Shown here: positions 39,501 to 52,596 of the stretch, piece after piece
Position numbering within the stretch: position 1 is the stretch's first letter
Layout of the letters: each line of letters begins with the position of its first letter
Source: Phytoseiulus persimilis
Taxonomy: Eukaryota > Arthropoda > Arachnida > Mesostigmata > Phytoseiidae
Length of the DNA stretch: 64,000 bases
Direction: 5' to 3'
Assembly: GCA_037576195.1 (NCBI GenBank)
Contig: CM075101.1
Span: forward strand, 14,384,001-14,448,000
Translations under genes and position numbers: made by a program
Notes under the pieces: generated by a model
What the model was told of the DNA's origin: nothing
Database searches by the model: none
What the model saw: the letters and a program-made list of their open reading frames with translations, nothing else

Positions 39501-42500
39501 TCGAACAAATGAATTCATCGCAGACGTATGTGGTTGCCAGTGTTTCGTGGATGCATTCGTTGTTCGGAGAAGACGCGTGGGACGTAATAGACGCCGCTTA
39601 TTGCGCGCTATTCGCTCGCGGGATCAACGACGACAACAATGGCACCGAGTCTTACCACCGCAGCATCCCCGCCGTGAACATTTCTCGCAGCCAGAAGTCA
39701 AATAGTCTCCATTATTAATTATTATTCAATGACACGGGGAAATATTTTAGGAGCCAACTCAGCCGATCATTGGATTTGTTGGCCTCCTGTTCCCCTCGAG
39801 ATGTCGGTGATGATGGAGATCATGATGAAGGAAGAGATGAGCTCCGCTATTATTGTCATCAGGCGAAATTATTATGGTTATCGGTTTAATTGGACGAATC
39901 ATCAGTCGGGCATCGTAATTCTATACAATATCGTGTGGGTTTTCAGTCGTTCCACGTAAGAGCCGGTCGCTATGTCTGAGAAACAGACGAAGATATCATT
40001 TGTTTCTGCAGCTCCTGCTCAAGTCCACCAATCGGTCGCCGTTTGGCTCTCTTGCCGCGCTCATACAAACCTGCGTGAGATACCTTTCTGGCCAGCACCA
40101 AAATCGGTGCGAGACAGTGAGAAATGCATAGTGTTAGCTTGTCTAGAATCCGCAGTAGATTGTGCGGAAATTTAGTTCACTTGCGTGTTCGCCTCGTCTC
40201 ACGATAAGGCGGTGCGGACGCGTTCGGCACTCATCAGCGATACGTAGGTTAGAACAAACAACACGCTCCTTATCGTGTGGTCAAGACTTATCTTCCATGA
40301 TATCAGCACAACAGAAGCTCCCGAAACAGCGACAGAGAGAGAAAGAGAGGGATCCTGGCGGCGGAAGAAAAATTTGCCATGTTCTCTGGAGGGGAAAAAA
40401 AACATCTCAGCGCGAAGTTTCCTTAATTTCTGTGATTTTTCTTGTGCGAGAATAATCTCGCAAGAGAGCGCGAAACCAGCGTCATTAATTCTCATCCACC
40501 AGTCTACATCATGTTCCATGAAAAGTTTAAATCTGCCGTCCAGCTCCTGGTTATGCGATATCATCAGAAAACCAGTCCGAACTAGCGTGCATGAGGATCT
40601 GGCATTGTGAAGCGTCTGATGCCGAAATGCATCCATCAACATCCATTTAGTAAGAGCTCGCAGCTGCTGATTAAACCATGGTTTGAGGTGAAAATATGAA
40701 TCGCTATTTTATCAGTTGCTGTCGTTGCTGCACATGAATAGCCTACGTCAGGATCCCAGGAGAACCGATGCTCTATCCTGGGCACTGTTCTGCCGTGGGT
40801 CCCGGTGGTATTTGCACGACCTGGTTCACCGTCACCGACGGAGCGAACGCCCGGCTGGCTCGCTCGGTCGCTTAGTGAGCCAGGAAGAGGCAGAAGATAA
40901 AGTGTAAATAGCTGGGTATGCCGAGGCCGCGTTCTTGTTGGACTTTGAAGACAAAATTAGCCGTGGCTATAGTTTTTTTTTCTGCTGAGCAGGTGAGAGC
41001 CGGGACAACAGAGGCAGCTGATGACCACTGGTGCCTGCCTGCGTTCGTTCGGACTTCATCGATAATTGGCGATTTTTCCCTCCAACTCCGCTCGGTCGGT
41101 GAATTTGCCAGCGCACTTGGCTGGCTGTTTCAGCTCGCACCAATTGATTCCATTCTCCGCTGAAACGGTCCCATTGATAGCCTGAAAACTGGCTGCAGCC
41201 CTCTCTTTATGAGATCCGAAGGGGACAATCCGGCTTGGACGAGGGAATAGCAACATCGCCGCTGGAAATGAAGGGATTGTCGCACGTTGGGTTTCGAGGT
41301 CGAAGAGCTCACCCTCACATGACAAGCCGCGTCGCGTTTCCATGCCGACCGTGTCTTATGCTTCCGATTCATCTCTATGCGGAAGGTGATCCAGACGGGG
41401 TCGTTTGTGCCCTGAAGTCATCCTCGAATCCCATTCTCTCTCGTAGATTCTTCGGGCTGCGACGCGAGTGAAGTCGGCGAGGCAGGATCGTTGAAACGGT
41501 TTCGGAGAGAAATCCGGAATACGGCTCGCTTATCGCATACTTTGAGGACTCCCATTTGTCGCTCGCCATTTAGCGAGTCACTTTACCTACTAGTCTGTTA
41601 GCGATAAGTGATTTTCACCGGGTCTCACTCACTCGTAAATTGAACTAAGAAATGGCCACTTGAGAGCTTGGAGGACCGGCGCCGCTGCCGCCGTCGCTAA
41701 ACACAACGTTTTAGGTAATTGAGTAGGATAGGAAGAAAACGCTGACCGAATGTGAATTTCGAAAGCGCACAAATTAGACTCAGGACCCCGAAAGCCCAAA
41801 CGACCCAGCGGTCGGTGAAACGTTTACAGCGAAACGAGACCATCGTACGATTGTCTTCAGCGCAGAAGAGGACGTAGCTGAGAGAATTCGCAAATTGATA
41901 TTAATTACCACTAGCTCACAGTTTAGGGCGAGCCCGAATGTTTGGTACAGTCAAAAAGACGAATTCGAACGAGAATTCTATTCCCGAAGTTTCGTAGGTT
42001 GCAATCGGCACGAGTATGCTACGCAGAAGAACTTGTTGAATTCGGTCAACGGACAGCGTGGACGCTAATTGTTCTTTCCGGCTCTTTTCGTCGAACCCCC
42101 CGAGTCTCGGGTTAGAGTCCACTTCGCATGTCGACAGAATCACTTCCCTGTCGGTGGAATTCGAACTTAGATGTCTTGAGTGAAATCGAGACCGGTTCCA
42201 TTCGTGTTCTTCTCCTCAAGGCTCGAACAACTACCTGAGGATTCGAGATTTCCTTAGAGCGAACGGAAGTAACATTCTCTTGCCGACCTGTCCTGACCCG
42301 TCTTCGATCAATGAGAGCACTCGGTGTCACTACTAAATGTTTCGTCTCAGCCGGAAGTATCAGCCTCGTTTCGGGCTGATACTGTTACTCGTCAGCGCCC
42401 CGAATCCATCACTTGGGAAGTTGACGAAGCTGATTCGGTGTGAGACGGAACATTTGGATACAGATACGAGCGTGGATTGTCATCCACAAGTATTCGTGAG

Positions 42501-45500
42501 CACGCCCTTCGACCACAAAGACGGCGGTGTGGTGTCGTTGGCGCGAGGCGTCGATGGTGGCGCTCGTTCCCTCACCCGTACTCATGCCATTGAACGGTTT
42601 ACGTTTATTTCATGGTGATCCCTCGTTTCGCTGTCGGCTGTGACATTAGCCTGTATCTAGTTTCGTGCTTGTTTCGACTGAACACACATCACGGAGCGTT
42701 GCGTGCGAATCGAATGAGCTGAGCTCTCCGCTCGTTTTCGCTGCTCAACCCGTTTTATCAATTGCTTCCCTCCGTAGCCGTAGTCGTCTCCGAGGTCCTA
42801 TGCGAGATTAGCTGAATACGAAGGGTACTTCGAGCGTTTTTGCTTATCACCAAGGACAGGCATCTCTTTATGGCCGTTTAATGCTCCGTCTGTGGCGGCT
42901 GGTGGTGCTCTTTCTCGGCTTGTTACCGAGAGCTCATATTATTTATCAGCGGACTGGGGAGGCGAACAACAAAACGACTCACGTGAACGCTGGCACGGAG
43001 TCGCGTCAACCCGAAAGGGACCACCTGACGATCTTGAATTCGGGAAACACTTGCAAATCGGTTCGGGCTTTGACAGAATTGCGAACCGCGGAAGAGAGAC
43101 GTCATCTATCGAATCATTCGGGATGTCGACCGCTCCAGCTCTATTCAGCCGCTTCTTCGGAGCGGTTAACACTGTCCACTATTATTGATCACTGACTCGG
43201 ATTGACGCAGTTAGCAACTGCACGAAAAAAGACACAGCAGGATTTGTTCACCGCTCATTGGCTCGGTCACTCGCTCGCTCCCTCCTTCACACACGCACGC
43301 ACTCGTTCACTCACTCACTTATCGCGACAAAGCCGCCCACGTTAGATGGTTTTACGACTTCTTCTGAAAAGAGATCTTTTATGGAAGAATCAACGGGCAA
43401 TAGAGTGGACCAAGAAAAAAACACAGCGACTTCATCCGTACATCTCGCTGTATTCCCCGCTACGCCCTTTGCGACCTGTGGCGTTCTGAGCCGAGCGTTT
43501 TTTCGAAACCGAGACGAAATGTTGGATAAGAGCGAGATGCGAAACGTCCAAGAGTGAACGATCCTGCGAGAGCTCCGCGAGTCGAAACCTGTGGATCGCG
43601 AGTTTGGGCTCTAAGCTGCAGTCCACGTTGAATTTGAGAACGTTCACTCCCGAGATCAGTATGCGGACGCAGGTGACTTCGAACGGGCATCACAAAAGAG
43701 AGGAATCGAACCAGGAACTTCAGAGGAGGTTATTCAGAAATCTTTTTCTGTGATTGACGTGATAATGGTCGTGACACTCAGCGCGAGTCGCCAAAAGCGC
43801 AAGAAGTCTGCGATAATGGACCCACGGAAGACCTGATGAAGGACAGGAGGTTTTCCGAGGAGTATGAGATGCCATAAATAAAACGGATCTCAGCTTTTCT
43901 CTCCCGTCTTGAGATTTCACTCAGCTTCGTGGGCCGAACGATCGTCTGATGATTGTTTGTTATCAATTTTCCATGGTAGATATACATCGATTTAATTGTG
44001 TATAATGACAGTCTATTCGATGACAGGAGAACGTCTACTCGAGCAGACCGCCGTAAGTTCGCTCTCTTGTCACATAAATTTTGCTCTCACTACTAGCCGC
44101 TGAGCACTTGCTCGTTATCGTGAACTGTGGCCCCATCAACGCCTCGATGGCTTTTCTTTTCTTTTTCTTCACCACGGGGGCGAACGATGCTCTCGTGAGA
44201 GAACGAAAGTGCGTCAAGCTGTTAGAGGAACAATGACAACAGCAGTTACGATAATTCGATTCGGGGAGCGTAGAAGAGCTTCATCCTCATCATCCGCTTA
44301 ATCCTAGGAGCTTTCACAAGTGTAAACCATCATCATCGATCATGGGCTCACAAGAGCGTGAACCGTTCTGCCCATTCCTGAGACCTGAGTGAACTTTCAT
44401 TATCAATGGCCAGAAAGACCTGCCACGGAGGGGTCGCGCAGTGGCACACTCTGGAGTTTTCCAACGAAAGCTTCCGACGCATTTTGACAGCAACGTCTCA
44501 AAGGCTCCTCTTGAAGCCAGGTTGGTCAGCCATCGAATCCGGGCATGGTTCGGACGCTGAACGTGTGGCGGAGCTTTGCACCCGACCCGAATCCAGATGT
44601 CCAGGAGCACTTAGGAGGTCGGTTTTCAGCACACACAGTTACGCCGAGTGCTCGAATGCGGAATTATTAACGGGTTGACACACGCCAGAGCCCTTACCGA
44701 GCTCGGTTTCCTCAGTCTCTCGTTGAGTCTCTCTCAGTTTGGCCAGCGTATTATATATCGAGAAGAGATGTTATACCGAAAACGATGTCAGCGATGCTTC
44801 GGATTTGAGTCTGTGTTGCAATGTTCGCTCGTCGGAGTTCTTCTTTCGGGGAAGCCTGGGGTTGGAAGCGATTGGGAGAAGCAATCACCGTTTCCTTTTC
44901 CGCTTTCGGCTTCCCTCCATTTCCGCTAACTCGGGTCCTTTTGTGCCCTCGGATCGGCCGTGTCTGGCTCGGAGAGTATCATCGGATCGCTTGCACTGAG
45001 CTCGTATCGATCGTTTCGGTCTTCCTCGTCCCTAGAGGTCAGAGTCGGTCGAGTGGAATCACCGGAGAATTGGATAGGTGGATTCCAGTCCGGTGTGTTG
45101 GGCCCTGGTCGAGGGTTGCGACCAGTCCGATGAAACCGTTCGAGGAGCCAAAGCGAGGATTCTGCTCGGACTCGCCGAGGCGTCGAGGCGCAGTTGTTGA
45201 GTTTGATAAGCTACTAATTCGATAAGTGAGTGTGAAAGAGGGGAAACGAGCGGAGAACAACCCGCATGCACGCACAAACTTCGTGGTGGGGAGGTGATGA
45301 AGAGGTTATGGGGCGCCGCGGGTCACGTGGCCATGACCGACGAGTCAACAGCAACGACCGGTTGAGTGAAAAATGAGCAAGCGTAAGAAGAGAGTCCCCC
45401 AGCAGATTCTAGAGCTCCCAACTGCGAAGCGCTAACGAGTATATTTGGAGCGTATTCCGAGCGGAGTGAGAAGAGAACGAAGGCGACCATGGAGGACAAT

Positions 45501-48500
45501 GGAGTGGGAGGAGGCAGAGTCCCGGCGATGAGGTTCGAGCTTCCTCATCATTATGAATGCAGAGTGGCCGTATCAGCTCGCTGTGGGGGAAGCAGCATGG
45601 AGCGGATGTGCAAACTGTGGCATGCATGCATGTGATGACGCGTCGACGGGTCATATGGACAAATAGATTGAAGACAGATGGTCGAACTCCTTGTATGCAC
45701 TCTTGCAGCGGAGGCCTCCGAGCTTGAGTGGCCGTATGGGATGTCGCTCATCTTCTTCGTGATGACGAAGTCAAGTGTCCTCAACTAGAGTTCAGCTTGA
45801 GAGTGTCGGCTATGACGGATACGCCTAACAGAAACCATGATGACATATTTTCGTATCCTCCATAAGTTCTGCTTGCGATTCGGATTTGGCTCAAGTAGAA
45901 AATTGCAGCTGGCCGGCCGCCTCTTCTCAGTCCAAGTGCGTTCGTTTCCCTGCGAGAGGGTTCCTGTGTCGGCGACAATAAAAGCAAGCGAACGATATCT
46001 TAACTAAGGTTGTCTCCTTCTCTATCATTTAACGAAGCTCGGATCTCTTTCGTATAATTTATTGCGGGCTACGCGGATTCGGAACCACGTCAGCTGCCAG
46101 CTGCTACGACTGCTGGTGTTATTTCTCGTACTCGGTGCATATGTAAATGGATGAGAAAATGAAAGAATGTGAACGTTTCCCGTTCGTCCTGCGTTAGAGA
46201 CCTCAAAACCTGCAGGGAAGAAGAAACCGTGGTCGGCCTTCCGAGCAACGTCCGCAGCGATCCGGGTTTATTCAGTCCGACGACAACGACGACGGAGACG
46301 ACCGGCGTCGCTGACATTGGGTTGTAAATTCTCTCTTTTTTTCCCTTCGAAAGTGTGGCCGCGTGAGTATCGTAGATCTTCGTCGCTCCGACTTCACCCA
46401 CTTCATGCATCGCAGCTGATAGCGAGACTAGTTTCGTCCGCTATCTATATGACTCGTGAGTGCGTGATTGACCAAACGAGCGAGCGATAGAGCCGGCGCC
46501 GGAGCGCGTGGACTGTTTATCATTGCTAACTAATCGCTACCGTGGTGAAAGCTTATTAATTCGTGAATTCGTCCGATCACTGCACTACTCGAGTTACGTT
46601 ATCGCTCATCGGTCGGAACCAGACGGATCCGAGTAGACGATGCAGCAGTAGCGCCTCGATATGAGGCATTCGGGCTCGCAATTCGTCTGCTCGTCACAGT
46701 TCGAGTTGGGAACACGAAAACAGAAACCTCGAGATCTGTCGCCTCGTCTCGCGCCCGAAACAAGCCGGACCGAGCTCGGGTGGACCGGCGGGCGTCGCGT
46801 TTCAGGCCGCACCCCGCTTTCTACGGCAGCTGCTCCCCGACGCCGTCTCCGCTGAAAATTCGGCTGCTAACCGGATTCTTGTTCAAATCTTCGCTTGACG
46901 GATCTCCCACGCCACCTGGCGGCGCTTGCGACAACGATAATGGACGCGATCATCGCGATAGTAATGGCCAATGATGGAAAGCAAAGGATGGTTAGCCAAT
47001 TATGGCGCAACGCCGCCAGCGTTCTTGTGGCGAGCAGGTCAACATACATCGTGGTTCCAGCAACCGGTAACGCGACTCCAGAAAACGATCTAGCGCGTCC
47101 GTGTGATGCGTTACGGCCATCGACGCCTCGGAGGTTCAGCTCGATTTAAATTTGTCATCCTTGCCGCCGAAGCGACTGTAGACGCTTCCATCAAAACGCT
47201 GGGATGGACCGTTCCATCAGCTCAGGGATCGGGCGGCAAACCGATCTATCGAACCTGAATCCTGCGGGAGGGTGAGAACACTCCCAGCTCCGGGGAACTG
47301 CTAAGAGTTTTCCATTTGATCATTGTCCTACTTCTGCGTTGCCGATGGAACAGCGAGACTTCATGGGGTCGCCTCGGATTCGTTACGAAACGAACAGTCT
47401 CACCCCGCGTGTTGTACTCTCGACCCCTGATCGTGGCTCGCTTCCCTTTTGGACCTCGACGCCAACACCACCAACACCACGTCCACGGCAGGGCCATGTC
47501 AGCTGCGCGCAGGAGTCTCTCGGTGGCTCTTGATGCGTCTGCTTCAAGAAAATCAGTGGACAACTGAAGTGAAATAGCGATCGGATCGTAGCTTTTTCGG
47601 CTATAAATCAAGCCCCGCCCGCCTTTCGCCTTCCTTGTCGCCGTCGTAGTCGCTACCGCCGCCGCCACTGCTGTCGTTGTCGTTGCCTAGGGTTATCTTT
47701 CGCACGTAGCGCTCTTCTGCGTAAGATTATCACTATATTGACTCGATTTGAGCGAGCTTCGATTACACGAGCCTGGACCGGCTGAGCAACACACGAAAGA
47801 AAACGAATCAAAGCACACGCCAAGCAGCAACGCTAGACCACCGAGCTCACATGCCTGCCTAGTGCTCGGCCGAAAAACGCTTGAGTCGTGTCAAGCTTCT
47901 TCGTCGTCTCCGTCGACAACAAGTCACACTTAACGATCCCACAGAACATCGAACTGACGGACTTGTTCGTCAAAGTGTCGTTCCTGCTCGCGGCAGAGAG
48001 GCTTCAATGGAGCCGATAGAGACTTTGGAACCGATAAGAGGCGCTCTCAGGATGGAGTCCTCCTCCTCAGATGCGCGAAAGTGAAGTCAGCGCTCAGCTC
48101 TACTAAAGAGCACAGTCTGTTCACCGAGCTAGGCCGCCACTTCATGGAAGGATGATCGGAAACGCAATGTACGGTGACTCCATCCTCTTTCTACTGGGTT
48201 CGAGAGATTAAATTGAAGATTCGATGCCAAGTTCATGAGAAAGAGTGAATGCTTGAAAAACTCAGAAGTCCGGCAGCGGGGGCAAATGACAAATGTGCTC
48301 AAAGAAGGCAATGTTTGAGTTCGTGAGTTGGGTTTCTGCTCCAACTGTTCGACTTCGTTACCTCGCTGGCTGCTCGCAACCTGCCAAATATCGACACGAG
48401 CGACACGGTGAACCAACGAATTCGAGCTTTGGTGTGCACTTGGTCGGTGTTTGATCTTTTCACTACATCCTGCTATAAGAGTGCAGCAACCGTAAAGGCT

Positions 48501-49692
48501 CCACAGCACCGTCGCCAACAGCGGTACATCGCTTGGTACCATCGGAAGCCCTGTCACGTCGTCTGGTGTCTCTCACGGCACCACCGGGAGCAGAGTTGGC
48601 TGGCACTGGAGAGATGCTACGATAAAGAAAAATAGAGGAAAGCAGAAACAAATCGGGCCAATAAATTTCGGATTAGGCAACAACTCCGGCCACGCGCACG
48701 GGTTCGCAAAATCGCTCTCAACGGCGGAAACCTTCTCAGGGGGAGCTTGGCGGAACCCCGCTGCCTGGGCGGAATCGTCCACGCAATTGTCAATCTGTCA
48801 AGCCGCCAATAACTCAAAGAGCTCATTATCTTCTCTCCTCTCGAGTACGCATGCCGTATTCTTTTCTGTTATCTCGGGAGACCGCGTTGAGCACCCTATT
48901 CCTCGGAACGAATCGCGCCTCGAATAAAGTCGCTGTTCGTTCCGCAGAGCTCCTTGGAAACATAACGGAAACTTCTAACAACTTCGATTATCCGCTCTTG
49001 ACAGCTGCTCCGACAGCTTCCCATAATAACGTCAACATTGTTCCGCTTTGAACATTGTCAGTCGATTGCGTTCACCATTGTCTCGTTGATCCCGTGGTCG
49101 CCGTCGACGTCGTAGCTGTTTTGTGTTCGTGACGACGGCGACAATCGACGGCGAATATGGAATAAAAATGTGGACAAGTAACTTGAAAGCACCAGGACCT
49201 TGATACTAAAAGTAGACAATTCCTCTCCCGTTCCAGGTAAAAGTGTGGTTCCAGAACAGACGAACAAAACACAAACGACAGAAGCAAGAGGAGTCGGAGG
49301 GAGGTTCCGTCGGAGCCGGCCAATCGAATAACAATAACAACAATACGACGCCCCCCTCTCCCGGATCGATGTCTCCCGACATCGAATTGGAGGAAAGCGA
49401 TGAAGAAGATGATCCGCGTGCAAGCAGTCCTCAGCAACAACATCTCCAACTGCAGCAGCAACTGCAACAGCTGCAGGGGATCCCTCCACAACTACTCAAT
49501 CCCCAGCTGCAACAACACATACAACTGCTCCAACAGCAGCATCATCACCTGCTCCAACAACAGGCAGCCGCGCAACAAGCCCAACTCCAACAGCAGCAGC
49601 AACAACAACAGGAACAGCGTGATGCCCGCGAATCACGTGAGCGAGCCAGTCCGTCCTTCGCGCAGTCGCTGGTTGTCAAGAGGGAATCTTGA
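15055..49692 (+). CDS. ems: Empty spiracles / Emx-class homeobox transcription factor (whole gene)
   Basis: The coding sequence is join(15055-15520, 36708-36880, 49237-49692), encoding 364 residues. Exon lengths 466, 173 and 456 nt keep frame (phase 1, then phase 0). The 60-residue homeodomain occupies residues 170-229, with Q at homeodomain position 50, so TAATTA-type sites are expected. It is preceded by F-L-L-H-P-F-R-K, the signature lead-in of Emx proteins, and contains [14 protein letters not shown], a nearly invariant Emx/Ems stretch. Helix 3 ends N-R-R-T-K-H-K-R. Other motifs: F-S-I-D-S-I-V-G-K at 25-33, an eh1-like Groucho-binding motif matching the N-terminal motif of Emx; a His-rich stretch at 63-73; Y-P-W-L at 138-141, a hexapeptide-like motif; an acidic patch at about 261-273; and a Gln-rich tail from about 278 to 341. 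Family role: a nuclear transcription factor for head and brain patterning (a head gap gene in Drosophila; Emx1/2 in the vertebrate forebrain). It is unusual only in its long introns and Gln-rich C-terminus. Confidence 0.97.
23481..23496. repeat. GTCG tetranucleotide run
   Basis: Four tandem GTCG units, followed by a related GGCTGGCTCGCTCGG tract. It lies inside ems intron 1. Confidence 0.8.
27573..27592. repeat. AGCC tetranucleotide run
   Basis: Five tandem AGCC units inside ems intron 1, preceded by TGCCTGCC repeats. Confidence 0.8.
30149..30174. repeat. AGCG / ACCG tetranucleotide tract
   Basis: Tandem AGCG units pass into ACCG units within ems intron 1, the same style of imperfect tetranucleotide repeat seen at several places in the window. 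Confidence 0.7.
31704..31725 (+). repeat. G-rich run, possible G-quadruplex
   Basis: Runs of five, ten and four G separated only by AA and A, with another GGG a few bases downstream. This satisfies the simple four-run quadruplex pattern. It lies in ems intron 1 on the coding strand. The run may also be a place of assembly uncertainty. Confidence 0.6.
36708..36880 (+). CDS. ems: ems coding exon 2 (homeodomain residues 1-44)
   Basis: The acceptor TTTGTTCCAG precedes GTCCGGACG; the first two bases complete a Gly codon begun in exon 1. The exon encodes [14 protein letters not shown] and then homeodomain residues 1 to 44, ending T-E-T-Q at donor ACACAG/GTGAGA. An intron between homeodomain residues 44 and 45 is a known recurrent position in homeobox genes. 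The residues agree with the Emx/Ems class throughout. Confidence 0.97.
36881..49236 (+). other. ems intron 2 (12,356 bp)
   Basis: The intron begins GTGAGACAGA and ends TCTCCCGTTCCAG. I recognise no nested gene; the open frames are short and lack domains. It includes an AT-rich ATTA cluster at 39711-39728 and a stretch of short CACT/CGCT-type repeats at about 43258-43320. Confidence 0.85.
49237..49692 (+). CDS. ems: ems coding exon 3 (end of homeodomain, Gln-rich tail)
   Basis: It follows the acceptor CCCGTTCCAG in phase 0 and opens [16 protein letters not shown], completing helix 3 of the homeodomain, then Q-E-E. Next come an Asn run, a Ser/Pro segment, an acidic patch ([11 protein letters not shown]) and a long Gln-rich tract interrupted by Leu and His and encoded by mixed CAG and CAA. 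The exon ends V-K-R-E-S and TGA at 49690-49692. The Gln tract may act in transcriptional activation or be simply repeat-expanded. Confidence 0.95.
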   Translation, partial: VKVWFQNRRTKHKRQKQEESEGGSVGAGQSNNNNNNTTPPSPGSMSPDIELEESDEEDDPRASSPQQQHLQLQQQLQQLQGIPPQLLNPQLQQHIQLLQQQHHHLLQQQAAAQQAQLQQQQQQQQEQRDARESRERASPSFAQSLVVKRES

Positions 49693-51498
49693 ATGTGCAT
49701 TTTTAGTCAGAACAGCATTTGGAAAATCAATTAGATATATATGAATGTATGGAAATAGAGTTTGCTTGAGATGCGAACGATTTTCGAACGACCCAATGAT
49801 CAATGTCCTGGGGTAAACGAGGTGGAGCGCTCGTCGGAACGTTGGGCCACACACTCAGCTAAAGGTTGGTTCCTCTCGAGGGATAATATCCGTATCGATT
49901 TCTCCCGAACCGAGTGCAAACCAGTGCGGAGAGCTCCTTCTGTGGGTTTCTCTCCGCACAGACGCGTGAACCGGGTCCCATTTGCTCGCAAGGAACACAC
50001 AGTCGGTATATCTATCGGTCCGAGTATGTCATAGCCAGAGAGCTCCAAAGACAAGAAGCTCACTCGTCTGTCCCAAGTTACACAGCTTGAAACATAGTAG
50101 AATTTAACCACTTTCCGGCCGGCAACAGTACCAATGTGACATAAGTCGCTAAGCACTTGGAAGTGTTGTTGGTTTTCCTGAAATGCAGACACTGTGGGGG
50201 AAGAGCTGAGCCTCGGCTGGAGTTATGGTGATGATCTTCTGTATCGAGTATGTAAATACAGGTTATATTTAACTAGGTAGGCGAAATCTGAATCGAGGAC
50301 AACTGTAATGACCATGCTTCGAAAAGTTCAAAAGGAACACTGATTCGGTTTCCCCTTTGGAAGAGTTCTTGTTAAGAGTCTCTCATTTGGTCATGGTCCG
50401 GGGTAATGTAACCTTCGGATATTCTCATTCTGGAATGCGTGATTCGCATTCCCCGAGAGGTGCCCGAAGGATCTATTCAATTATGGGGGTAAACTAATGA
50501 TTCCAAAACGTTGAATTTTCAGAATTTCTTACACCGATCGTCCGCTCGGTGGTGGTTCGACCTTGTACGGTTCGCTTTTGAAATTCGGGCTTCTATTTAG
50601 ATTATAATTTTCTAGCCCCGAGATAAATTTCTGTTCGTTTCTCGGTTTGCTGCGGTCGTTTTATTTGTCCGCCGTTTGGGTGCTTGTCATTCAATTGGTT
50701 GCTGGTGTTGTGAGCAAACGATTTGTATCGTGGCCGACGATCCGTCCTATCAATCCAGTCGTCGAGAATGCAGGAGGCATCGATCGCTCCGTCGAAATGC
50801 TCTCACTGTCGAAAGGGATCTCACCGGGTATAAACAGCAGTCACGCGAACCGGTTTTGTTCGCTCCTCAACCGTTTAATGACATTGACTCTGCTTCGGCC
50901 TCTAAAGTTCGCTCTTTCCACGCGAACTATCTTCAAGTGCGAACCATCACTCAAATCGGCAGCTCGGGTTACTCAAGGGCCTCGAAACTTCGTACAACAT
51001 CGCTCGTCCGAAACGTGTTCCTCGTGCAACTTATCTATGAGCAGCTCGCTTAGAAGGGAGCGTCGTGTAAAAACAAAACTAAGCTGTGTCTCCAAGGCTC
51101 TCAGTTCGTCCATCTTCCATCCAATCGTGCTCTACTCATCGACTACCATGGATCACGAAATTCGCCTGGTGTCGTCCTGATCCGCGCTTCGGTCCTGGAT
51201 TCGTCAGGCTGGCTCTCGAACTCACGGGATGTTGGCTTCCGCAACCGGGCCTGTCGAAGAGGTGTCAGTTGAGCAAGCAAAAAAATAGCATTTTCAATAA
51301 CCGGTCTCCCGGCAACAGCCGAACTCTTTGCCGGCCCGAGCGATGTTGGAAGAATGAACTGGACCCTTGCTGAACAGATTGCATGTTCCTAAAGATATTG
51401 AGGTGGACCTGAAACCCTCGTTGTACATACGACTGATACACCTGCAAAGTGAAATGATTTTGAATTCAGAAATAGAACCACGGTCGAAAGAGAGACAT
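49693..51498 (+). other. Probable 3' UTR of ems
   Basis: From the ems stop codon to the first good polyadenylation signal. A frame at 50647-51180 looks as though it begins with a signal peptide but starts with TTG rather than ATG and matches no family, so it is not called. Confidence 0.5.
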
Positions 51499-51504
51499 AA
51501 TAAA
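51499..51504 (+). promoter_or_regulatory. Candidate polyadenylation signal for ems
   Basis: A canonical AATAAA is followed about 25-40 bases later by the T/G-rich ATTGTGTTTTTGTTG, the usual arrangement of a cleavage and polyadenylation site. It is the first AATAAA I found downstream of the ems stop codon. Confidence 0.5.
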
Positions 51505-52577
51505 TGCTAAGAGCAATGGAGGAATGAATATTGTGTTTTTGTTGCCGAGGTCGGAATCTATTAGTTTGCGTTCATGGATTTTCTTGGAACAACAACGTGC
51601 TGAAATCGGGCCCTTTGTTTGAGCAGTGAGCAGAAGCACTGCGGAATGGTCCCTTCTCCTTCCTCTGTTCGTCTTTGCTGATGTTATTCCCCGTGAAGAT
51701 GTGGAGCAGCTTTGAGCAATTTGAGATGCTCCATGAGAGTGCAAATGACTCATTCAAGTCGGAGTTTCACTCTCATCAGACAGTGGTTCATTCAAGTGAC
51801 GAGAGTCTGGAGGGAGAAGAGCGTCAGAAGATTCATCCACACGATCCGTGCAGTGTTCATCGGGGCAGGGCGGCAATCAAGCATCCAATCCACAGGTCTA
51901 CGGAAAAAGAGGATGAAACAAACCCCCTAAAACCATGAAATCCAGCTCTGCTCGTGAGTTCAGGGTGAGGCAAGTTTGCAGGGAGTGAACGAGCCGTGTC
52001 TTCGCCCATTCGCTCGCTGCCGTTTCTCCTGATTCTGGTGGTGAGGACGATGATTCCCTTGATCTTGCTGTTGCTGTGGCTTCAAAGCAGCTGGGCAAGG
52101 CAGGGACATACGTCCCTAATCTTTGGCTGGGACTCTCGTTCTCGCTCTCCTTCCCGACAGCAGCGGCCGCAGCTTCGGCTCCGCCCACGATGGCAAGACG
52201 ACGAACAGCCCTCGTGGGACGACACTAATGCCAACCAGCCATCCCGCCGTGTCGCTAGCGGCAGCGACAGCAAGCAGCAGACCAACACATAACATTATTT
52301 ATGCTTCATTGTCAACCGAACCGAATGTCACTACTCTGTCAAAATGTGAGCGGAATAGACAACGCGAAGCGGAGAGTGGCACACATAGACGACGGTGCAA
52401 GCTGCTGCCGCAGGAACCGCGGCAGTCGGAGGAGTAAGGGCGAAAAAGCGAGAGAAAACCGGCACGGACACAATTGGAAGACAATTGAAATAGGGACTTG
52501 GACAAATAGAGGCCTTGATGCCAACTTGACATCTGAACGCAGAGCCCAACCGCCAGTACGTCAGTCAAACAGGCAAC

Positions 52578-52596
52578 CAGTCAGTCAGTCAGTTAG
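52578..52596. repeat. CAGT tetranucleotide run
   Basis: Tandem CAGT units, in a longer imperfect tract of CAGT/CAGG-like units from about 52560 to 52615. Confidence 0.7.

Noticed and set aside
50647-51180. Frame with a signal-peptide-like start downstream of ems
   Set aside because: Begins at TTG rather than ATG, has no family resemblance, and lies within the probable 3' UTR.
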